A stretch of DNA of 31,822 nucleotides from a virus. Below, piece by piece: positions 28,947 through 31,822 of this stretch. Position numbers and translations under genes: made by a program. The first letter of the stretch is position 1, and every line of letters starts with the position of its first letter. The notes beneath the pieces are model-generated. The model ran no database searches. It worked only from the letters and a program-made list of their open reading frames with translations, and was not told where the DNA came from. The stretch is from positions 1-31,822 of the IMG/VR virus record IMGVR_UViG_3300010885_035447; one strand, written 5' to 3'.

Positions 28947-29489
28947 CTATCTCGAAATATTATTAATCGCATACCAACTAATTCCCGCCGCATCCGCCAC
29001 ATTATCGCTTGTAGTAATTATACCCTTTTCAGCCATAAACTGTAAAGTTTTGCCCTTACGGATCTCACGAACCTTAGCCTTATACCAATTCTCTGACTTG
29101 CCGGGAAACTCAATCTTTACCGACTCTTTCTCAACCTTAGTAAAATTCTTATTCCCAAGATAAGACTGCCAAGATATCGGATGAACTTCAATTACCTTAG
29201 TATTATTGTCAAGAATCTCCGCCATAATCGCTCCAAATATATAAGCCATCTTTATGCCAACATGAATTGATTTGACCATCACAGCCGCCTCAATCGCCAC
29301 ATAGTCTATGTCCTGAAAGATTTCTGACTTCAACGCATGAATCTTTCTCTTAGCATCCAGAATTCTTTCATACACATCAGAACCATTAAATTCAATTTCT
29401 CCATAGTAGACTGGTTTAAAATCATCAAACAAGCAAAAGGCTATACTCTTCGTGCTAGCATCAATTCCTAGAACACGATGTCCAGTCAT
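28947..29489 (-). CDS. RuvC-like Holliday-junction resolvase
   Basis: The RNase H-fold is shown by VLGIDASTKSIAFCLFD (first catalytic Asp at residue 10 when started at the ATG), YVAIEAAVMVKSIHVGIK (Glu) and SDNVADAAGISWYA (two C-terminal Asp). This order fits RuvC-type resolvases, which cut branched recombination intermediates before packaging. The ATG at 29487-29489 lacks a clear ribosome binding site. A GTG at 29520-29522 has AGAGG upstream and would add 11 residues. Confidence 0.83.
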   Translation of the reverse strand: MTGHRVLGIDASTKSIAFCLFDDFKPVYYGEIEFNGSDVYERILDAKRKIHALKSEIFQDIDYVAIEAAVMVKSIHVGIKMAYIFGAIMAEILDNNTKVIEVHPISWQSYLGNKNFTKVEKESVKIEFPGKSENWYKAKVREIRKGKTLQFMAEKGIITTSDNVADAAGISWYAINNISR

Positions 29490-29508
29490 TTTATTTAACG
29501 AGGCTAAT

Positions 29509-29784
29509 TTAGATGGCACCAAATAACCTCTTTAATCTCGCCTTTTCAAATTTCTTTTCTTTAAGAGTACATTCATTACACTCATCATCTTCAGTATACC
29601 GACTAAGAATAGTATCACATCTGACACATACTCTTACCTGCCCGCTCAGTCTTTCTTTCGTAGCAGAGCATTTATCTCTTATTCTTTTATTAGTTGCATT
29701 CTTGCAACAAACAGAAGAACAATATTTTTGATTATGACGATGTGGCTCAAAACTATTTCCACACTCATCAAAAGAGCATATCAC
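29509..29784 (-). CDS. Zinc-finger protein (91 aa)
   Basis: Two zinc sites are visible: MICSFDECGNSFEPHRHNQK followed by YCSSVCCKN, and CVRCDTILSRYTEDDECNEC. The basic C-terminus ends KKFEKARLKRLFGAI. The first pattern (C-x4-C, HNQKYCS-x-C) is frequent in actinophage proteins of unknown role. The start is GTG, which overlaps the stop of the micro-ORF at 29781 as GTGA. Confidence 0.65.
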   Translation of the reverse strand: MICSFDECGNSFEPHRHNQKYCSSVCCKNATNKRIRDKCSATKERLSGQVRVCVRCDTILSRYTEDDECNECTLKEKKFEKARLKRLFGAI

Positions 29785-29855
29785 TTATTAGACCCCCACA
29801 TTAAAGACTCTATTTTCCAAACATACAATATTACTATCATAAACATCCACCGCAT
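29781..29855 (-). CDS. Candidate micro-ORF (24 aa), hydrophobic
   Basis: An AAGGAGG, the strongest ribosome binding site nearby, lies six bases before the ATG at 29853-29855. The peptide MRWMFMIVILYVWKIESLMW is mostly hydrophobic, ending GSNK. Its TGA overlaps the GTG of the next gene as GTGA. The site lies inside the decayed RuvC-like frame, so the RBS could be chance. Confidence 0.35.
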   Translation of the reverse strand: MRWMFMIVILYVWKIESLMWGSNK

Positions 29856-29976
29856 CAGATGCCTCCTTTTTGTTTTTTGTGTCCAGCATTCGCTCATAAA
29901 TATTTGTATCATTAAAAGATGCTTCACAATGCCATACGACATACTCATTTAGGAGGTTCAAATTTTCTGATATCAA
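29788..29976 (-). pseudogene. RuvC-like fragment (decayed paralogue)
   Basis: The frame encodes ASFNDTNIYERMLDTKNK, then VDVYDSNIVCLENRVFNVGV. This parallels the RuvC-like protein 300-800 bases away: IEFNGSDVYERILDAKRK, then FQDIDYVAIEAAVMVKSIHV. The match covers the strand before the catalytic Glu (here E in CLEN) and then stops. No N-terminal GIDAST strand or C-terminal Asp pair is present. The true start is unclear; a TTG at 29976 gives 62 aa, overlapping the Cas4-like gene. It looks like the remnant of a second RuvC-like gene, though a short expressed protein cannot be excluded. Confidence 0.5.
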
Positions 29977-30730
29977 TTACACCCTCATCAGGTTTATCTT
30001 TCCAGCAAGTATCACGCACTGGACAATTCTTACACATTGGAGTGCTCTTAGTTGCGACTCTTTTGGGCAATTGACCATCCTCATAGGCTGAATAAGTTTC
30101 TCTCATCCACCCAAAAAGATCATCAATAATTTCAATATATCTTTCGTTGACTCTAATTGGAATTAAACAAAGTTCCTGAGTGTTCTTATTCTCATAGAGA
30201 AAAACTCCTTGAGAAGCCTTACGAATTTTCATGTATATCAAGAGTTGAAGAAGATGATTTCCTGAGGGCTTCATGCTACTCTGACGAATAGCATAAACCT
30301 CTTCCTTGGCCGTCTTAATTTCAATAATAGTCTCTTCGCCATCCCAATCCATTACACCATCAATATATCCACGAATGGGAGGATCTTCATTCTTTACCTC
30401 AACCTCAAAGTCTACAGCACGATCAATGCCACCTATAACCTTTTGTATGCGGTCATGTGCTGCACTACCGTTTTGCATATTCGCCAAGCCCTGCGCTGTC
30501 GTCGTCTCAACGAAATCCGCGCCGTTGAAAGCGTAGTTCCAGTATCTAGGACAATTGCCATGACCGTATCCAATACTACTGGGACTGAAGGTCTTTTTCT
30601 GAGTAAAGGCATTTGTTCTCCTTTGTTTTAAATAACTCTCTTCAACTTCTTGTGCAAATTGATTAGGATCAAACCCGCCATCCGGCGGTTTTTGAAACTT
30701 TAGGCTTCCAATAATACTCTTGCTACTCAT
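29945..30730 (-). CDS. Cas4/RecB-like Fe-S exonuclease (PD-(D/E)XK)
   Basis: The 261-aa protein carries all expected residues: C60 (NCPRYW), H92 (GSAAHDRI), D124 (GYIDGVM), E137-x-K139 (IIEIKTA), Q162-x3-Y166, and the C-terminal cysteines C233, C236, C242 (MCKNCPVRDTC). The four cysteines would hold a [4Fe-4S] cluster. Cas4-type nucleases resect DNA ends. Outside CRISPR, phage versions act in recombination or replication. No CRISPR array or cas gene lies in the window, so a recombination role with RecA and RuvC is favoured. Confidence 0.9.
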   Translation of the reverse strand: MSSKSIIGSLKFQKPPDGGFDPNQFAQEVEESYLKQRRTNAFTQKKTFSPSSIGYGHGNCPRYWNYAFNGADFVETTTAQGLANMQNGSAAHDRIQKVIGGIDRAVDFEVEVKNEDPPIRGYIDGVMDWDGEETIIEIKTAKEEVYAIRQSSMKPSGNHLLQLLIYMKIRKASQGVFLYENKNTQELCLIPIRVNERYIEIIDDLFGWMRETYSAYEDGQLPKRVATKSTPMCKNCPVRDTCWKDKPDEGVIDIRKFEPPK

Positions 30731-31056
30731 TAGGCTCCATATCTAGCGATATATTTTAGGCTATCGACAACTTTATCTATTGCATCTGAGGCAGATGCGT
30801 AGGTATTCTTTTTTATAGAAGCCTCTACACCTTTTTCAAACGTCATGTAATATCTTTTCTGCATAGAAAACTTAGCACTCATAGCCTGCAAACGAACAAT
30901 AAGTTCCGGTGCTTTAGCAGCCGGAACATCAGGCTTTATTATTAATTTTATCACAAGTGACAATGCTTCGTCAAGGTCAGGATCTTGCATATACTTTGAT
31001 AGTTCATTGAATTCAGATACTTCGCTTATTGATTCAAATACATTACTTTCCATCAT
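30730..31056 (-). CDS. Hypothetical helical protein (108 aa)
   Basis: The protein starts MMESNVFESISEVSEFNELS and continues as several helices (DEALSLVIKLIIKPDVPAAK, then MSAKFSMQKRYYMTFEKGV). No motif identifies it. It is placed between the PD-(D/E)XK-like and Cas4-like genes and overlaps both. Its steady occurrence in such a context would suggest a recombination accessory role. Confidence 0.6.
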   Translation of the reverse strand: MMESNVFESISEVSEFNELSKYMQDPDLDEALSLVIKLIIKPDVPAAKAPELIVRLQAMSAKFSMQKRYYMTFEKGVEASIKKNTYASASDAIDKVVDSLKYIARYGA

Positions 31057-31357
31057 CTGGCAGCACCTGATTCTTAATCAAATCTTCTAGGTAGGCCCAC
31101 TCAATAATTGCTAGGCGAACCTTATCATTATTCTCTCCGATAATAATTTTTAAACATGGGTATAGAGATCGTGACACCTTGAAGGTGTCAGTACAAATCT
31201 TCGCCCACACTTTCTTGTTTAGCGTGAAAGACCTCTCAGCCTCCTTGTAGTCCACCAAAAACGGTGGCATGATAGCATCACCCTTTTGATATTGCCCGCG
31301 CCCAGAATTCTTCTGAGCCTTGGCTCCATCACGCTTAATCTCCGCCGCTTCTGACAT
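31043..31357 (-). CDS. Putative PD-(D/E)XK nuclease (Holliday-junction resolvase-like)
   Basis: The 104-aa protein has KNSGRGQYQKGDAIMPPFLV, then DYKEAERSFTL. This fits the order of small PD-(D/E)XK enzymes: a basic N-terminus, the GD motif, a strand ending VD-x-KE, then helices (VWAKICTDTF, RLAIIEWAYLEDL). These include Hjc-like resolvases and recombination nucleases. The call rests on the single DYKE core and on neighbours RecA, Cas4-like and RuvC-like. Confidence 0.6.
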   Translation of the reverse strand: MSEAAEIKRDGAKAQKNSGRGQYQKGDAIMPPFLVDYKEAERSFTLNKKVWAKICTDTFKVSRSLYPCLKIIIGENNDKVRLAIIEWAYLEDLIKNQVLPDDGK

Positions 31358-31547
31358 TTAGTTCTACTTTCGATTGATGTTTATCTGGACATTCCCAATA
31401 CAATGTATATGTAATTATATCAAAAAATGATTCTTCTGACCATAGTTTACATTCTTGGCATTGATATTTAGAATTTGATTTCTTTAAAGATTCTTTGCTA
31501 AATGTTTCTTTTTTATTTTTTTCTAGAAAATCCTCAAGACGACTCAT
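31335..31547 (-). CDS. Small zinc protein (70 aa)
   Basis: The ATG at 31545-31547 has AAGGA upstream and overlaps the RecA-like stop by 14 bases. Helix MSRLEDFLEKNKKETFSKES is followed by YQCQECKLWSEESFF and LYWECPDKHQ, three cysteines plus His in a ribbon-like arrangement. It could act as a recombination accessory. Function unknown. Confidence 0.6.
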   Translation of the reverse strand: MSRLEDFLEKNKKETFSKESLKKSNSKYQCQECKLWSEESFFDIITYTLYWECPDKHQSKVELNVRSGGD

Positions 31548-31822
31548 ATATTTTTCCTTGAATCTCAGCAACAAGTTTACGATTACCTCTTAGATAATCT
31601 ACTGCTTTTGCTCTACCTTGAATTCTTTCTTCACCCACCGTATACCATGCACCACCTCGTTGAACAATGCCCATCATTTCAGCAACATCAAGTGTCTCGC
31701 CTACAGTATCAACTCCCACCGAATCCCCTTGGTAGTAAAAATCATACTGCCCGCTGAGATTAGGTGGCCCAAGTTTGTTGTAATCAACAATCCAATTGAC
31801 TGGCCTGCCGACCTTCTGTTCA
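31534..31822 (-). CDS. RecA-like recombinase, C-terminal part only (5' end outside the window)
   Basis: The visible 95 residues include VNWIVDYNKLGPP, SVGVDTVGETLDVAEMMGIV and QRGGAWYTVGEERIQGRAKA, then VDYLRGNRKLVAEIQ. The GAWY and ERIQGR segments match the end of the RecA core (SGAWYSYNGERIGQGR-type) in RecA/UvsX-like proteins. The nucleotide-binding motifs are beyond the right edge. It would coat single-stranded DNA and promote strand exchange with the nucleases downstream. Confidence 0.82.
   Translation of the reverse strand, partial: EQKVGRPVNWIVDYNKLGPPNLSGQYDFYYQGDSVGVDTVGETLDVAEMMGIVQRGGAWYTVGEERIQGRAKAVDYLRGNRKLVAEIQGKIYESS

Noticed and set aside
29945-30730. CRISPR-Cas locus, suggested by the Cas4-like protein
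   Set aside because: No spaced direct repeats, Cas1, Cas2 or effector is seen anywhere in the window.

Overview
This window reads as part of a tailed double-stranded DNA phage genome. Every credible gene lies on the minus strand, so transcription runs from high to low coordinates. Genes are packed with 4-base ATGA/GTGA stop-start overlaps. The phage identity rests on a large terminase with ATPase and nuclease motifs (11437-13230), a small terminase subunit, two HNH endonucleases, a capsid-region accessory protein with HVA1-like and DUF6582-like segments, tRNA genes and many tiny ORFs. A WhiB-type protein (4071-4391), a DUF7455-like protein and an MSMEG_6728-type glycosylase are actinobacterial hallmarks, so the host is probably an actinobacterium. 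The DNA looks AT-rich by eye. The tRNAs (Arg-UCU, Gln-UUG, Ile-UAU, and a Lys-CUU-like cloverleaf) mostly serve A-ending codons, which would suit a phage more AT-rich than its host. No species is claimed.

Layout in direction of transcription (right to left). (1) 31822-28792: recombination and replication module, with a RecA-like C-terminus (cut by the window edge), a PD-(D/E)XK-like protein, a Cas4/RecB-like Fe-S nuclease, a RuvC-like resolvase beside a decayed RuvC-like fragment, and small Zn and HTH proteins. (2) 28789-15045: an unbroken glycan cassette of 16 genes. It holds GDP-mannose 4,6-dehydratase and GDP-fucose synthase; GT10 and GT11 fucosyltransferases; three FkbM-type methyltransferases; phosphoheptose isomerase, GHMP heptose kinase and a HAD-nucleotidyltransferase fusion that together look like an activated-heptose pathway; an SDR epimerase; GT2, GT25 and other glycosyltransferases; and a GH130-like beta-propeller. 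(3) 15055-11013: DUF1599-like protein, FmdB zinc ribbon, HNH endonuclease, small and large terminase, tRNA-Ile. (4) 10989-7321: a second HNH enzyme, tRNA-Gln, a Dps-like ferritin, tRNA-Arg, the tRNA-Lys-like element, DUF7455-like protein, SpoU/TrmH methyltransferase. (5) 7189-1: capsid-region accessory protein, SLOG protein, deoxycytidylate-deaminase-like protein, WhiB, small zinc proteins, membrane proteins, a GT4-like glycosyltransferase, a proteasome/HslV-like Ntn-hydrolase and a pyrimidine-dimer-glycosylase-like gene cut by the left edge.

Working model (inference): cassette 2 makes GDP-fucose and a nucleotide-activated heptose, and assembles and O-methylates a glycan on virion proteins or on the host surface. 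The items most worth a second look are this complete phage-borne sugar factory, the Ntn-hydrolase, the structurally odd tRNA-Lys-like cloverleaf, tRNAs set directly after stop codons, apparent leaderless promoters (TANNNT, six bases, ATG), and two genes with no ordinary start codon.
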